A stretch of 64,000 nucleotides of DNA from Kutzneria viridogrisea (GCA_014138725.1 JACJID010000009.1:124001-188000); one strand, 5' to 3'. Positions 33,634 to 43,710 are shown, numbered from the stretch's first letter. Translations and numbers: made by a program. Notes: generated by a model not told the origin, from the letters alone.

Positions 33634-35466
33634 TCAGGCGTTGACGGTGAGGCCGCTCACGACCTGCTGGCAAGCCGCCTGCACCTTGTCGCGCCCCGCG
33701 TCGGTGTACTGGCAGCCGACGCTGACCTGTGCCTTGCCCTTGAGCACCACGTACCAGTCGACCATCGCACCCCCGCGCTGCTGGCGGTAGTACACGGTGT
33801 CCCTGCCCGCGAAACTCACCCGATCGGCGAAGCCGGAGAAGGCCGAACCGGCACCCTGCACCGCCTCGCGGATCTCGCGCACCGCGCGGTCCCGCTGGCC
33901 GGAGCTGTCGTAGGTCAGCGCGAGCTCCTGCACCGCGATCAGGTCGTCGCCCGAGGGCGCGGCGTCCGGGGTGATCTGCACCTCGCGCTTGGTGGCGTCC
34001 CCGCCGACCTGGCTCCAGCCGACCGGGGCGGTGAACTGGTAGTCGTACTGGGCGATCTGCTTGCCGGACGGCCCGCTGCCCAGCACGCGGAACAGCGTGA
34101 CGGCCACGGCCACCACCAGGACCACGGCGCCGACGACCAGCCAGGGCAGCCGTGACCGCAAGCGATTGCGCACGGGCGGCGCCGCGCTGGCGGCCTGCGG
34201 CGGCACCTGCGGGAAGTTCTGCTGCAGCGGGGGCAGACGGGTGGTCACGCCGGGGGGCGGCGCGGGCAGTCCACCCGGTGGGGTCACCACGGGGCCCGCA
34301 CCGCCGACGGGCACCGGCTGGTAACCACGCGGCGGGGACTCCAGGGGCTGGTGCATCGGGTGCGGCGGGCGCACGCCGGGCAGCGCACCGGTCCGGTGCG
34401 GGTCCATGGTGACCACCCGCAGGGCGCCGCGGGCGACCACCGTCTCCGGCTGGTCCAGGGTGGTCGGCATCACGCCGGTCCGCTCGTGCACCAGGCGGGC
34501 GACCAGCGGGATCCGGCTCGACCCGCCGACGAGGAACACGGTGGACAGGTCGCCGGGGGCGAGCCCGGCCGCGCGCACGGTGTCGGCCACCAACTCGGCG
34601 GTGCGGCCCAGCTGCGGGCCGATCAGCCGCTCCAGGTCGGTCCTGGTGACGTGGGCGTCGGGGAAGGGCGGTGGCATCGGCACGTCGGTGTAGGCGTGCC
34701 GGGACAGGGTCTCCTTGGCCCCGCGCACGTCCTGGCGGAACACCCGCCGCCTGCGCCGGTCGGCCAGCTCGCGGCCCTCCACCAGCGCCTGCCACGCCTC
34801 CTGCCCGCCGGTCGACACCAGGCCGCCGACATGTTCCAGCAGGGCCTGGTCGATGTCCGCGCCGCCGAAACCCGGATCGCCCTTGGTAGCCAGCACCTCG
34901 AAGGAGGCGCCGCGCCGACGCACCACGCTGGCGTCCACGGTGCCGCCGCCCATGTCCAGCACGGCCAGCGCCGCGCCGTCGGGCATCGCCGTGGAGGCCG
35001 AGTGGAACACCGCCGCCGCAACGGGTTCGGGCACCAGCGACACCTCGGTGGCCAGCCCCTGCCCCGCCTGGCGGAGCAGCCGCGTGCGCACCGCGCCCCA
35101 GTCGGCGGGGTGGGTCAGCACCAGCAGGTCCACCGCGGCACCGCCGACCAGCCGCCGCGCCTCGCCCACCGCGCGGACGAGCACCGCCCTGATCACGTCC
35201 AGCACGTTGAGCACCGTGTCGCCGAGCAGCAGCTGCCCCTCGTCGATGCGCCGCTTGGGGTGCGGCTCGTAGCGCGAGGGGTCCACCGCGGCCTGGCGCT
35301 CGGCCTCCTGCCCGACGAACAGGGTGCCGCCGCGGTCGGCGAAGACCGCGGACGGCATCACCGGGGTGCCACCGTCGAGCACGACCAGCTGCGGCTCCCT
35401 GCCGTCCACCGCCACCGCGACGCACGTGCTGGACGTGCCGAAGTCGACCGCTACGTGGATCGTCAA
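33634..35466 (-). CDS. Hsp70-like ATPase fused to a type VII secretion-associated (Rv3446c-type) domain
   Basis: A 610-residue membrane protein. Residues 1-360 form an Hsp70/actin ATPase: phosphate-1 VAVDFGTSSTCVAVA, phosphate-2 LDMGGGTVDASVV (170-182) and adenosine motif LVGGSSRIP (312-320). The Hsp70 peptide-binding domain is absent. A Pro-rich linker (about 360-435) leads to one membrane segment (441-460), then a ~150-residue outer domain (YQFTAPVGWSQVGGDATKRE to CQQVVSGLTV) like the C-terminal domain of mycobacterial Rv3446c, an ESX-4-linked protein. The start is TTG just after the eccC stop, so the two are probably co-translated. It may couple cytoplasmic ATP binding to a periplasmic step of secretion. 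Confidence 0.85.
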   Translation of the reverse strand: MTIHVAVDFGTSSTCVAVAVDGREPQLVVLDGGTPVMPSAVFADRGGTLFVGQEAERQAAVDPSRYEPHPKRRIDEGQLLLGDTVLNVLDVIRAVLVRAVGEARRLVGGAAVDLLVLTHPADWGAVRTRLLRQAGQGLATEVSLVPEPVAAAVFHSASTAMPDGAALAVLDMGGGTVDASVVRRRGASFEVLATKGDPGFGGADIDQALLEHVGGLVSTGGQEAWQALVEGRELADRRRRRVFRQDVRGAKETLSRHAYTDVPMPPPFPDAHVTRTDLERLIGPQLGRTAELVADTVRAAGLAPGDLSTVFLVGGSSRIPLVARLVHERTGVMPTTLDQPETVVARGALRVVTMDPHRTGALPGVRPPHPMHQPLESPPRGYQPVPVGGAGPVVTPPGGLPAPPPGVTTRLPPLQQNFPQVPPQAASAAPPVRNRLRSRLPWLVVGAVVLVVAVAVTLFRVLGSGPSGKQIAQYDYQFTAPVGWSQVGGDATKREVQITPDAAPSGDDLIAVQELALTYDSSGQRDRAVREIREAVQGAGSAFSGFADRVSFAGRDTVYYRQQRGGAMVDWYVVLKGKAQVSVGCQYTDAGRDKVQAACQQVVSGLTVNA

Positions 35467-35467
35467 G

Positions 35468-38400
35468 CTAGTCAGCCTGCAACCAGGCCGTCTGCATGAG
35501 CTGCTGGCCGAGCTTGCGCGTGATGATCATGCCTCGGCCCGGGGGCAGCACCTTCGGCTTGTACGTGCCCAGCAGCACACCCTCGTCCTTGTTGCAGCTC
35601 ATCACCATGCCGGGGGCCGCGATCTCGCGCAGCTTGCCGATGATCGGGTCGAACATCGCGCGGCTGGCGCCACCGGAGCGCCTGGTCAGGATCATGTGCA
35701 GACCCACGTCCTTGGCCTGCGGCAGGAACTCCGACAGCGGCTGGAGCGGGTTGCCGCTCTGGGTGACCACCAGGTCGTAGTCGTCCACCACGACGAACAC
35801 CTCGGGGCCCTTCCACCAGGAGCGGGCCCTGAGCTGCTCCTGCGTGACGTCCGGACCGGGCAGGCGCCCGGCCAGCGAGCCGCGGATGTCCTTGATGGTG
35901 TCGGTCAGCTGGTTGGCCGAGACCACGTAGCTGAGCAGGTGGTCGGTGTCCACGAAGCCGAGCATCGTGCGCCGGTAGTCCACCAGCAGGATGACCGCCT
36001 CGTTGGTGGTGTACCGGGTCATGATGCCGCGCACGATGGTGCGCAACAGGTTCGTCTTGCCCGACTCGCCCTCGGCGAAGGCCATGAAGTGCGAGTCGGC
36101 GTCGAAGTCGAGGAACACCGGGGCGAGCCCGTCCTCGTTGACGCCCAGCGGCACCAGCCGGGGGTTGGCCTGCTGCTGCGGCACCGGCAGCTGCTCGTAG
36201 GGCAGCAGTTCGGGCAGCAGCCGCACGACCGGGGCGACCGGTCCGCGCCAGGCGGCGTTGATCTTGGCAAGGGCGTCCTGCACACCGGCCGCGACATCGC
36301 CCGTGTTGGAGGAGGAGTCGATCCTCGGCAGTGCGGTGAGGAAGTGCAGCTTGTCCGGGGTCAGCCCGCGGCCCGGCCTGCCGACCGGCACGTTCACCGC
36401 GACCTTGCGGTCGAACTCCGACTCGCTCGGGTCACCCAGCCGCAGCTCGAACCGGGTGCCGAGCAGGTCCTTGAGCGCGGGCCGGATCTCCGCCCACCGG
36501 TTGGCCGAGATCACCACGTGGATGCCGAAGGACAGACCCTGTGCGGCCAGGTTCAGGATCGACTGCTCCAGGACCTCGAACTCCTGGCGGAAGTTCAGCC
36601 AGCCGTCCACGATCACGAACACGTCGCCGTACGGGTCGTCCTTGATCTCCCCGCGGCGCTTGCGGTTGCGGAACTCGACCATGCCGTCGATGCCCGCGGC
36701 GCGGAAGCGCTGCTCGCGGTCGGAGATCAGCGTGGTCAGCTCGGCCACCATGCGGCGGGCCTTGTCCGGGTCGAGACGACCGGCCACGCCACCCACGTGC
36801 GGCAGGTTCTCCAGCGGCGCCATGGTTCCACCACCGAGGTCCAGGCAGTAGAACTGCACTTCCTCGGGGGTGTGCGTGAGCGCCATGGACATGATCAGCG
36901 TGCGCAGCAGCATCGACTTGCCCGACTGCGGACCGCCGACGACGGCCCCGTGGCCCGCGGCACCGGAGAAGTCGGTCCAGAAGGGGTCGCGGCGCTGCTC
37001 GAAGGGCTTGTCCACCAGGCCGATCGGGACCTGGAGGTAGCCCTGGAAGCCCTGCGGCTGCACACCGCGGTCCGGGGTGGCCACCAGCGGGGGCAGCAGC
37101 ATGTCCATCGACTGCGGCTCGTTCAGCGGGGGCAGCCACACCTGGTGCGCGGGAGCGCCCTGGCCGTTGAGCCGGCCCACGATGACCTCGAGCACACTGG
37201 GCTCGATCTTGTCCTCGTCCTTGGGCTTCTCCGGCACGACCTCCTTCGGCTTCTCCGACTCCTTCGGGATCTCCACGTAGTCCGGCACGAACAGCTTGGG
37301 CCTGCGGTCCCCGCTGATGCCCGAGGGCGTGGCCGGTCCGGCGATCATGCCCGCGGGGCGGTACGGCCCGGAGACGTAGGCCGCCTTGAACCGGGTCATC
37401 GGCTCGCCCTGGATGGCCAGGTAGCCGGAACCGGGGATGGGCGGCAGCTCGAAGGCGTCCGGCACACCGAGCACGGCGCGTGACTCCGAGGCGGAGAAGG
37501 TCTTCAGACCGATCCGGTAGGACAGGTAGGTGTCCAGGCCGCGGAGCTTGCCCTCCTCCAGGCGCTGCGAGGCGAGCAGCATGTGGATCTGCAGCGAGCG
37601 GCCGACCCGGCCGATCTGGAGGAAGATGTCGATGAAGTCCGGCTTGGCCGTCAGCATCTCGGAGAACTCGTCGATGCAGATGAACAGCGCGGGCAGCGGG
37701 TCGAGGTCGGCGCCCTTCTCGCGGGCGCTCTCGTAGTCCCAGACGTTCTTGTAGTTGCCCTTGGCCAGGATCTCCTGGCGGCGGGCGACCTCACCGGCGA
37801 TCGCGTCCTTCATGCGGTCGACCAGGGTCAGGTCCCCGGACAGGTTGGTGATGACCGCGGCCACGTGCGGGGCGTCGTCCAGGCCGAGGAAGGTCGCACC
37901 ACCCTTGAAGTCCACCAGGATCATGTTCAGTGCGGTGGAGGAGTGCGTGGCCAGCAGGCCGAGCACCAGGGTGCGCAGGAACTCGGACTTACCGGAACCG
38001 GTGGCGCCGATGCACAGGCCGTGCGGGCCCATGCCGCCCTCGGCGGCCTCCTTGATGTCCAGGTCCACCGGCTGGCCGAACTCACCGACCCCGAACGGGA
38101 TCTTGTAGCGGTCCGACTTGGGCCTCGGCCGCCACGCCTGGGCGATCTCGAAGGTCATCGGGTCGCCGGGGATGCCCAGCAGCTCGAGGATCGGCGGGTT
38201 GGCGGTCAGCAGCGGCTGGTCGTCGCCACCGGCGTCGGCCTGCTGGCCGCCCATCCGGTACGGGGAGAGCCGGCGCGCCAGCGCCTCGGCCTCCGGCACG
38301 GTCAGCGTGTCCGGCTTGCCGAACCACTCCACCCCGCTGGCGCTGCGCGCGCCGAGCCGGTCCGGCTCCACGACCAGGCGCAGGCCGCGGCGCGCGGGCA

Positions 38401-39466
38401 GGTTGCCCAGCGAGTCGGACAGGTCGAGCAGGGTGACGCCGACCAGGCCCTCGTCGAGGACGATCTGCTCCTCGCGGGTGACCTCACCGTCGTCGATCAC
38501 CACCACGATGTGCGGCTGGTCGGTCAGCGGCGGCGCGTTGCGCTGGAACCGCTGGCGGTCCTTCATGTACTCGTGCAGCCACTGCTCGACCTGCTCCAGC
38601 GAGCCGACCATCATGCGCAGCTGGCCGATGCCGTCCACGGCGGTGGGGTGCTGGGTGTGCGGCAGCCACTTCGCCCACTCCCACTGCTCCTTGGCACGGC
38701 CCGTGCTGACCACGGCCACCAGCAGGTCGTCCGGGGAGTGGAAGGTCACCAGCTGGCCGAGCATGGCCCTGGCCAGGCCGCGGGTCAGCTCGCGCTCGCC
38801 CTGTAGGGAGATCGCCGCGAACCCGCGCATCGTGATCATGGTGGGCAGGCCGGGCACGATCGAGTGGGCGCGCACGAAGCGGCGCAGCGCCAGCGTGGCG
38901 ATCGGCTCCAGCTCGTCGACGGGCCCGGTCTGCGGCGGCACCAGGCGGGTGGCCAGCCGCTGCGAGCCGCGCGCGATGCGCACGTGGCCGAAGTCGGGGT
39001 CGGCCTGCCTGCGCTCCCACATGCGGCGGCTGGTGGCCAGCGACCACAGCGACTGCGGGTCGGGGTGGTTCCACTCCAGCGAGGCGCGCTGGTCGTCGGC
39101 GGCCTCCCTGGCCCGCTCGCGCATCTGCCCGAGGTACCGCAGGTAGTCCTTGCGGTCCTCGTTCATCTCGGCCTTCTTCTGGCCACCGCCCCGGCCACCG
39201 CCGCCACCGGCCATCATGCCGACCGTGGACAGCAGGAAGAAGCCGCCCATCATCAGGGTCTGCGGGTTCCGGCCCGAGGCGGGGCCCATGAACATGTAGC
39301 CCATCATGCCGACCGAGGCCACGATCATGACCACCGGCAACACCTTCATCACGATGTTGCCGGGGATGACCCTGGGCAGCTCGGGCGGCGGTTCGAGGTG
39401 GACCTCGCCACCCGGCGGCCGCGGGGCGGCCAGGCGGGGCGAACGCCTGAACTGCAGCGTGCTCAC
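35468..39466 (-). CDS. eccC: Type VII secretion ATPase EccC
   Basis: A 1332-residue FtsK/SpoIIIE-type motor and the core of the secretion machine. After a short cytoplasmic start (TLQFRRSPRLAAPRPPGGEV) there are two membrane segments (about residues 38-60 and 70-88). Three ATPase domains follow, with Walker A motifs GATGSGKSEF (about 486), GGPQSGKSML (about 841) and AEGESGKTNL (about 1130); the first also has a clear Walker B, FICIDEFSEML. All three P-loops look intact. The third domain binds substrate YxxxD/E signals in other systems. I chose GTG at 39466 because homologues begin there; the frame is open to 39571. It is divergent from eccD. Confidence 0.95.
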   Translation of the reverse strand: MSTLQFRRSPRLAAPRPPGGEVHLEPPPELPRVIPGNIVMKVLPVVMIVASVGMMGYMFMGPASGRNPQTLMMGGFFLLSTVGMMAGGGGGRGGGQKKAEMNEDRKDYLRYLGQMRERAREAADDQRASLEWNHPDPQSLWSLATSRRMWERRQADPDFGHVRIARGSQRLATRLVPPQTGPVDELEPIATLALRRFVRAHSIVPGLPTMITMRGFAAISLQGERELTRGLARAMLGQLVTFHSPDDLLVAVVSTGRAKEQWEWAKWLPHTQHPTAVDGIGQLRMMVGSLEQVEQWLHEYMKDRQRFQRNAPPLTDQPHIVVVIDDGEVTREEQIVLDEGLVGVTLLDLSDSLGNLPARRGLRLVVEPDRLGARSASGVEWFGKPDTLTVPEAEALARRLSPYRMGGQQADAGGDDQPLLTANPPILELLGIPGDPMTFEIAQAWRPRPKSDRYKIPFGVGEFGQPVDLDIKEAAEGGMGPHGLCIGATGSGKSEFLRTLVLGLLATHSSTALNMILVDFKGGATFLGLDDAPHVAAVITNLSGDLTLVDRMKDAIAGEVARRQEILAKGNYKNVWDYESAREKGADLDPLPALFICIDEFSEMLTAKPDFIDIFLQIGRVGRSLQIHMLLASQRLEEGKLRGLDTYLSYRIGLKTFSASESRAVLGVPDAFELPPIPGSGYLAIQGEPMTRFKAAYVSGPYRPAGMIAGPATPSGISGDRRPKLFVPDYVEIPKESEKPKEVVPEKPKDEDKIEPSVLEVIVGRLNGQGAPAHQVWLPPLNEPQSMDMLLPPLVATPDRGVQPQGFQGYLQVPIGLVDKPFEQRRDPFWTDFSGAAGHGAVVGGPQSGKSMLLRTLIMSMALTHTPEEVQFYCLDLGGGTMAPLENLPHVGGVAGRLDPDKARRMVAELTTLISDREQRFRAAGIDGMVEFRNRKRRGEIKDDPYGDVFVIVDGWLNFRQEFEVLEQSILNLAAQGLSFGIHVVISANRWAEIRPALKDLLGTRFELRLGDPSESEFDRKVAVNVPVGRPGRGLTPDKLHFLTALPRIDSSSNTGDVAAGVQDALAKINAAWRGPVAPVVRLLPELLPYEQLPVPQQQANPRLVPLGVNEDGLAPVFLDFDADSHFMAFAEGESGKTNLLRTIVRGIMTRYTTNEAVILLVDYRRTMLGFVDTDHLLSYVVSANQLTDTIKDIRGSLAGRLPGPDVTQEQLRARSWWKGPEVFVVVDDYDLVVTQSGNPLQPLSEFLPQAKDVGLHMILTRRSGGASRAMFDPIIGKLREIAAPGMVMSCNKDEGVLLGTYKPKVLPPGRGMIITRKLGQQLMQTAWLQAD

Positions 39467-39648
39467 CGGTCTCACACCTCTATCGGGTCGGGGTAGGTAA
39501 ACCCATTTGAACGTCTTCACCGGAACCGGCGTTCCCCGGCTGTCCGGTGCGGCCATACTAGGGGCGCTCACCGACAGCGCGGGGGCGGTTCCGGGATACG
39601 CGTCCCGATCGGGTGCCCGCGCGGTGGGCTGTCCACAGGAGACGAACA

Positions 39649-41058
39649 GTGAAGGGGGCGCTCGTGGCGACCGGAACGACGGTGTTCAGCCGGGTGACGG
39701 TGGTCGCGCCGCGAACGCGGATCGACGTCGCGTTGCCGTCGGACGTCGCGGTTGCCGACCTGATGCCCATGCTGCTGGAGATGGCCCGTGAGGCCACACC
39801 GGACGGTGGCGCGCGGCACGGTGGCTGGTGCCTGGCCAAGCTCGGCGACAGCCCGCTGGATCCCAGCAGGACGCTCGCCTCGCTGGGCGTGGTCGACGGG
39901 GACATGCTCCAGCTGCGCAAGCGCTCGGAGAACCCGCCGCCACCGCTGTACGACGACGTGGTGGACGCGATCGCCGAGTCCAATCCGGACAGCTTCCGGC
40001 CGTGGACCCCCGAGACGGCACGGCGGATCGGGCACGTGGCCGGTGCGCTGGCGCTGATCGGCTCGGCGGTGGCCGTGCTGCTGGCCGGTCCGCTGCTGGG
40101 CGGCAACGGGCTGGCCGCCGCGATCGCCGCCGGCGTGGCGATGATCGCCTTCGTCGCGGTCGGCGCCGTGCTCGCCAGGGTCTACGCCGCCCCGATCACC
40201 GGGTTGATCGTGGCCGCGGCGGGCGGTCTGCCGATGGCCTTCGTCTGCGGGCTGTACGTGGTGCCGGGCACCCCGGGCCGGTGGAGCCTGCTGCTGGCCT
40301 GCGCGCTGGTGATGGTGGTGTCCTGGGCCTGCATCCTGGTCGTCGGCTCCGGGGTCACCGTGTTCATCGCCGCGGTGACCTTCTCCACGCTGGGCGCGCT
40401 GGCCTTCCTGGTCGGCGCGCTGCTGGACACCCAGCCGATCGCGGGCATCGCCGCGGGCGCCGCGGCGGTGGGCCTGGTCGCGCTGTCCTGGTTGCCGCGC
40501 ATGACGATCCAGCTCGCGAAGCTGCCGCTGCCGACCGTGCCGGGCAACGCCGAGGACCTCAAGGACGACGGCGGTTTCCCCGACTACGCGGTGATCGAGC
40601 GGCGCGCGGGCCTGGCCCACGAGTTCATGACCGGCATGATCATCGGCAGCGGCATCACCGCCGCCGTGGCCTCGGTGCTGGCCGCCACCTCGGGCACCAT
40701 CTGGGGCCCGGTCTTCGCCGTGGTGGTGACCCTGGTGATGCTGCTGCGCTCGCGCACCTACGCCAACGGCAGCCAGGCGGTGGCGCTGCTGACCAGCGGC
40801 ATCGTCTCCTCCGCCGGTGTGCTCATCGGCTGGCTGGTCAACTCCGACCCGGTCGGCAGGCTGCTGTGGGTGTTCGGCACCCTCGCGCTGCTCGGTGCCG
40901 CCGCACTGGTGCTGGGCGCGGTCTTCCCCAAGCAGAAGTTCTCGCCGGTGCTGCGCCGCTCCGTGGACATCTTCGAGGCGATCTGCATCGCCGCCGTCGT
41001 GCCGCTGGCACTGGCCGTGATGGACCTGTACAACACGCTGCGGCACCTGAACTTCTGA
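39649..41058 (+). CDS. eccD: Type VII secretion integral membrane protein EccD
   Basis: A 469-residue protein. The N-terminal ubiquitin-like domain (about 1-85) has FSRVTVVAPRTRIDVALPSD and LASLGVVDGDMLQLRKRSE. About eleven membrane segments follow from residue 130 on (for example HVAGALALIGSAVAVLLAGP). It forms the bulk of the membrane channel complex with EccB, EccC and EccE. The GTG at 39649 has AGGAGA seven bases upstream; a GTG at 39664 is also possible. It is divergent from eccC and followed after 11 bases by mycP, as eccD4-mycP4 are in Mycobacterium. Confidence 0.93.
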   Translation: MKGALVATGTTVFSRVTVVAPRTRIDVALPSDVAVADLMPMLLEMAREATPDGGARHGGWCLAKLGDSPLDPSRTLASLGVVDGDMLQLRKRSENPPPPLYDDVVDAIAESNPDSFRPWTPETARRIGHVAGALALIGSAVAVLLAGPLLGGNGLAAAIAAGVAMIAFVAVGAVLARVYAAPITGLIVAAAGGLPMAFVCGLYVVPGTPGRWSLLLACALVMVVSWACILVVGSGVTVFIAAVTFSTLGALAFLVGALLDTQPIAGIAAGAAAVGLVALSWLPRMTIQLAKLPLPTVPGNAEDLKDDGGFPDYAVIERRAGLAHEFMTGMIIGSGITAAVASVLAATSGTIWGPVFAVVVTLVMLLRSRTYANGSQAVALLTSGIVSSAGVLIGWLVNSDPVGRLLWVFGTLALLGAAALVLGAVFPKQKFSPVLRRSVDIFEAICIAAVVPLALAVMDLYNTLRHLNF

Positions 41059-41069
41059 GGACCACTCAC

Positions 41070-42545
41070 ATGCGCATGGGGAGGACGCGTCGGCTCACGG
41101 CCGTGGCCGGGGCCGTGCTGGTGGGCGTACTGGGTCCTGGCCTGGCACCGGCGGTGGCGCAGCAGGCGCCCACGGGCGGACTGACCGCCGGGGTGCCGCC
41201 ACGCTGGGACGGTGCGCGGATCAACGACAACCCGAACCCCGGCCCGAGCGTGGGCGCCGAGGGCTGGACCCTCAAACCGCCGACCACGCAGTGCGTGACC
41301 TCGTTCAAAAAGGCCACGATCTCCGAGTTCCCGCTGGGACAGCCGTGGCTGCGGCTGGACGAGGCGCACCGCTGGGCCACCGGCAAGGGCCAGACCGTCG
41401 CGGTGATCGACACCGGGGTGAACGACCACCAGTACATCAAGGTCACCAAGTCCGGGGACTACCTCGGGCAGACCCCGGGACTCGGCCCCGGCAAGCGCGA
41501 CTGCGACGGCCACGGCACCGAGGTCGCGGGCATCATCGCCGCCCACCCGGACAACACCAAGGTCGGCTTCCAGGGCGTGGCCCCGGACGCGAACATCATG
41601 TCGGTGCGCCAGTCCAGCAGCGTCATCAAGCGCAGCAAGGAGAACCAGGAAGCCACCGCGGGCAGCCCGACCACCCTGGCCTACGCGATCAAGTGGGCGG
41701 TCTCCCAGGGCGCCAGCGTGATCAACATCTCGCTGGCCTCCTGCTTGCAGGTGAGCCCGAACATGAGCTTCACCTCCGACCAGAAGCAGTTGCAGGCCGC
41801 CATCCATGAGGCCGTGGAGAACAAGGTCGTGATCGTGGCCGCCGCGGGCAACCTCCAGCAGCAGGGCCAGAACTGCGGCACGCAGAACGACAACCCCGAC
41901 CCGAACGCGCCCAAGTGGATCGAGTCCCCGGCCTGGTTCGCCGAGGACGTGCTGTCGGTGGCCGCCCTCGCCGCGGACAGCAGCAACGGCGAGCAGGTCG
42001 GCCAGCCCGCGAGCTTCTCCATGTGGGGACCATGGGTCGGCGTGGCCGCGCCCGGTACCAAGATCATCTCACTGGACCCCGGCTCAACCGACGGCATGGC
42101 CAACCAGACCATCGAGGGCGGTCAGACGCAGAGCATCCAGGGCACCAGCTTCGCCGCGCCCTACGTGGCCGGGTTAGCCGCGCTGGTCAAGGAGAAGTTC
42201 CCGAACCTGGACGCGCACCAGGTGATCCGGCGCATCGAGATGACGGCCCAGCACCCGGCCGCACCCGGCGGGCGCAACAACCAGGTCGGCTACGGCATGA
42301 TCGACCCGGTGGCCGCGCTGACCGCGATCGTGCCCGGTGAGCCGGGCGGCCCGCAGGTGGCCAGCGGCCAGCAGATCGCCTCGGACCTGGGCTCGCCCGC
42401 GGACAACGGGCTCCCGCCGATGGTCATCGCGATGCTCGGCACCGCGGCGGGCGTGGTCCTGCTGCTGATCACCCTGTTCGTGGTGCACGCGGTGAACACC
42501 AGCAAGCGGCGCCAGGCGGTGCAGCCCTCGCGGCTGCGCATCTGA
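41070..42545 (+). CDS. mycP: Type VII secretion-associated subtilisin-like protease, mycosin
   Basis: A 491-residue membrane-anchored serine protease. It has a signal peptide (RRLTAVAGAVLVGVLGPGLA), the catalytic triad Asp in TVAVIDTGVN, His in CDGHGTEVAGI and Ser in QGTSFAAPYVAGLAAL, and the oxyanion Asn in VIVAAAGN. A C-terminal membrane segment (MVIAMLGTAAGVVLLLITLF) and a basic tail keep it in the membrane. Cysteines around CVTSFKK, CDGHG, SCLQ and NCGT are placed for disulfides as in mycosins. It begins 11 bases after eccD. Confidence 0.95.
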   Translation: MRMGRTRRLTAVAGAVLVGVLGPGLAPAVAQQAPTGGLTAGVPPRWDGARINDNPNPGPSVGAEGWTLKPPTTQCVTSFKKATISEFPLGQPWLRLDEAHRWATGKGQTVAVIDTGVNDHQYIKVTKSGDYLGQTPGLGPGKRDCDGHGTEVAGIIAAHPDNTKVGFQGVAPDANIMSVRQSSSVIKRSKENQEATAGSPTTLAYAIKWAVSQGASVINISLASCLQVSPNMSFTSDQKQLQAAIHEAVENKVVIVAAAGNLQQQGQNCGTQNDNPDPNAPKWIESPAWFAEDVLSVAALAADSSNGEQVGQPASFSMWGPWVGVAAPGTKIISLDPGSTDGMANQTIEGGQTQSIQGTSFAAPYVAGLAALVKEKFPNLDAHQVIRRIEMTAQHPAAPGGRNNQVGYGMIDPVAALTAIVPGEPGGPQVASGQQIASDLGSPADNGLPPMVIAMLGTAAGVVLLLITLFVVHAVNTSKRRQAVQPSRLRI

Positions 42546-42553
42546 GCACAGCA

Positions 42554-42584
42554 CGAAGGCGGCTCACGTGGTGAGCCGCCTTCG
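42554..42584. terminator. Terminator after mycP
   Basis: Perfect 14-base arms (42554-42567 and 42571-42584) around a 3-base loop, directly after the mycP stop and before the convergent WXG-type gene. Confidence 0.85.
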
Positions 42585-42593
42585 GTGTGTTCA

Positions 42594-42631
42594 GAGCGGG
42601 ATTCGCTTGCGGGAGAACGGGACTCGCGGGT
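42594..42631. repeat. Degenerate GCGGGACTCGC-type intergenic repeat
   Basis: GAGCGGGATTCGC and GAACGGGACTCGCGGG lie in tandem and resemble the element at 8461-8524. It lies between the mycP terminator and the stop of the next gene. Confidence 0.45.
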
Positions 42632-42639
42632 TGGAGGGG

Positions 42640-43710
42640 TCAGCGCTCCTCGCCGATGACGGGCGGTGCGGTCTTCTCCGGGGCGCCGAGCAGGTCCCTC
42701 AGGTCCCCGCTGAGCCGGATCTTGGCCTTGTGCTCCTGGTCCTCGCCGCCCTTGCCGCCGCCCTGACCACCACCCATCATGCCGCCGCCCATCATGCCGC
42801 CCGCGCCCGGCGCACCGGGTTGGCCGGGCGCACCGGCGTGGGCCGCGGCGGCAGCGGGCGGTGCGGTGAACGGCTCCGCGGCGGGCGGGGTCGCGCCCGT
42901 CATGGAACCGGGACCGGTTGGCGCTGCTGGGGCGGCACCGGCACCGGCCGCCGCGGGCATGGCGAACCCGCCGCCACCGCCACCGGCGTGCGGGGCCGCA
43001 CCGCCACCACCACCGCCACCGGCATGCGCGCCCGCTGCCGCAGCGGCGGCGGCTGCGGTGGGCTGGGCCGCCGCGGGTGGCGGGGGTGGCGCGACGGGCT
43101 GCTTTGGCTTGTCCCCGTAGTCGTAGGACCAGTTCTGCGCGGGCACCTCGTGCTTGACGGTGATCTTCGAGAACGGGTCCTCGCCGTGCACCCCGTCGCA
43201 CAGCTTGGTGAAGGCCTCCAGCACGTCCCGGACCGCCTCGAACAGCTGGCGGGTCGGCCGGTGCTGGTCGTCCAGGTACTCGGCGGCGCGCTTGTCCCCG
43301 TGCACCGGCACGGCCATCGCGCCGGACACCGACTCCGCGCTGTCGGCGAGCACCTCGCCCATCTCCGTCACCAGCTTGTGCACGCCGTCCGCGGTCTGGT
43401 CCAGCGCGTCGGCCATGGCGTTCATGGCATCGGACAGGTCGTTGCCGGACAGGCCGAACCCCTGCATGTAGGCGACGAAGGAGTCCGCGTCCTTGCCCTG
43501 CCACGCCGCGTCCAGCCCACCAAGCGAGCGCTTGAGCGAGTCGGTGACCTCGGCGGCGACCTTCGCGGCGGCACGCCAGCGCTCCGCCTCCTCGTGCAGC
43601 GCGCTGGGTTTGCCGACCACCGGGGCGTAGTACTGCTCCACCGGGTCGGTCACCCCGAGCTGGCGGCTGATCTGGGACAGGTAGTCCAGGTGCCCCTGGC
43701 TGACGGCCAT
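42640..43710 (-). CDS. WXG/PPE-like large type VII substrate
   Basis: A 356-residue protein. The N-terminal helical domain (to about residue 175) has a WXG-type turn LDAAWQGKDADSFVAYMQGF. A low-complexity Ala/Gly/Pro region follows, with GGMMGGGMMGGGQGGGKGG and then DQEHKAKIRLSGDLRDLLG, ending VIGEER. The Gly/Met block and charged tail parallel those of the giant 984-residue protein, so both look like members of one PPE-like substrate family. The ATG at 43710 overlaps the stop of the upstream small gene (TGATG); a GTG one codon earlier would overlap as GTGA. Confidence 0.85.
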   Translation of the reverse strand: MAVSQGHLDYLSQISRQLGVTDPVEQYYAPVVGKPSALHEEAERWRAAAKVAAEVTDSLKRSLGGLDAAWQGKDADSFVAYMQGFGLSGNDLSDAMNAMADALDQTADGVHKLVTEMGEVLADSAESVSGAMAVPVHGDKRAAEYLDDQHRPTRQLFEAVRDVLEAFTKLCDGVHGEDPFSKITVKHEVPAQNWSYDYGDKPKQPVAPPPPPAAAQPTAAAAAAAAGAHAGGGGGGGAAPHAGGGGGGFAMPAAAGAGAAPAAPTGPGSMTGATPPAAEPFTAPPAAAAAHAGAPGQPGAPGAGGMMGGGMMGGGQGGGKGGEDQEHKAKIRLSGDLRDLLGAPEKTAPPVIGEER

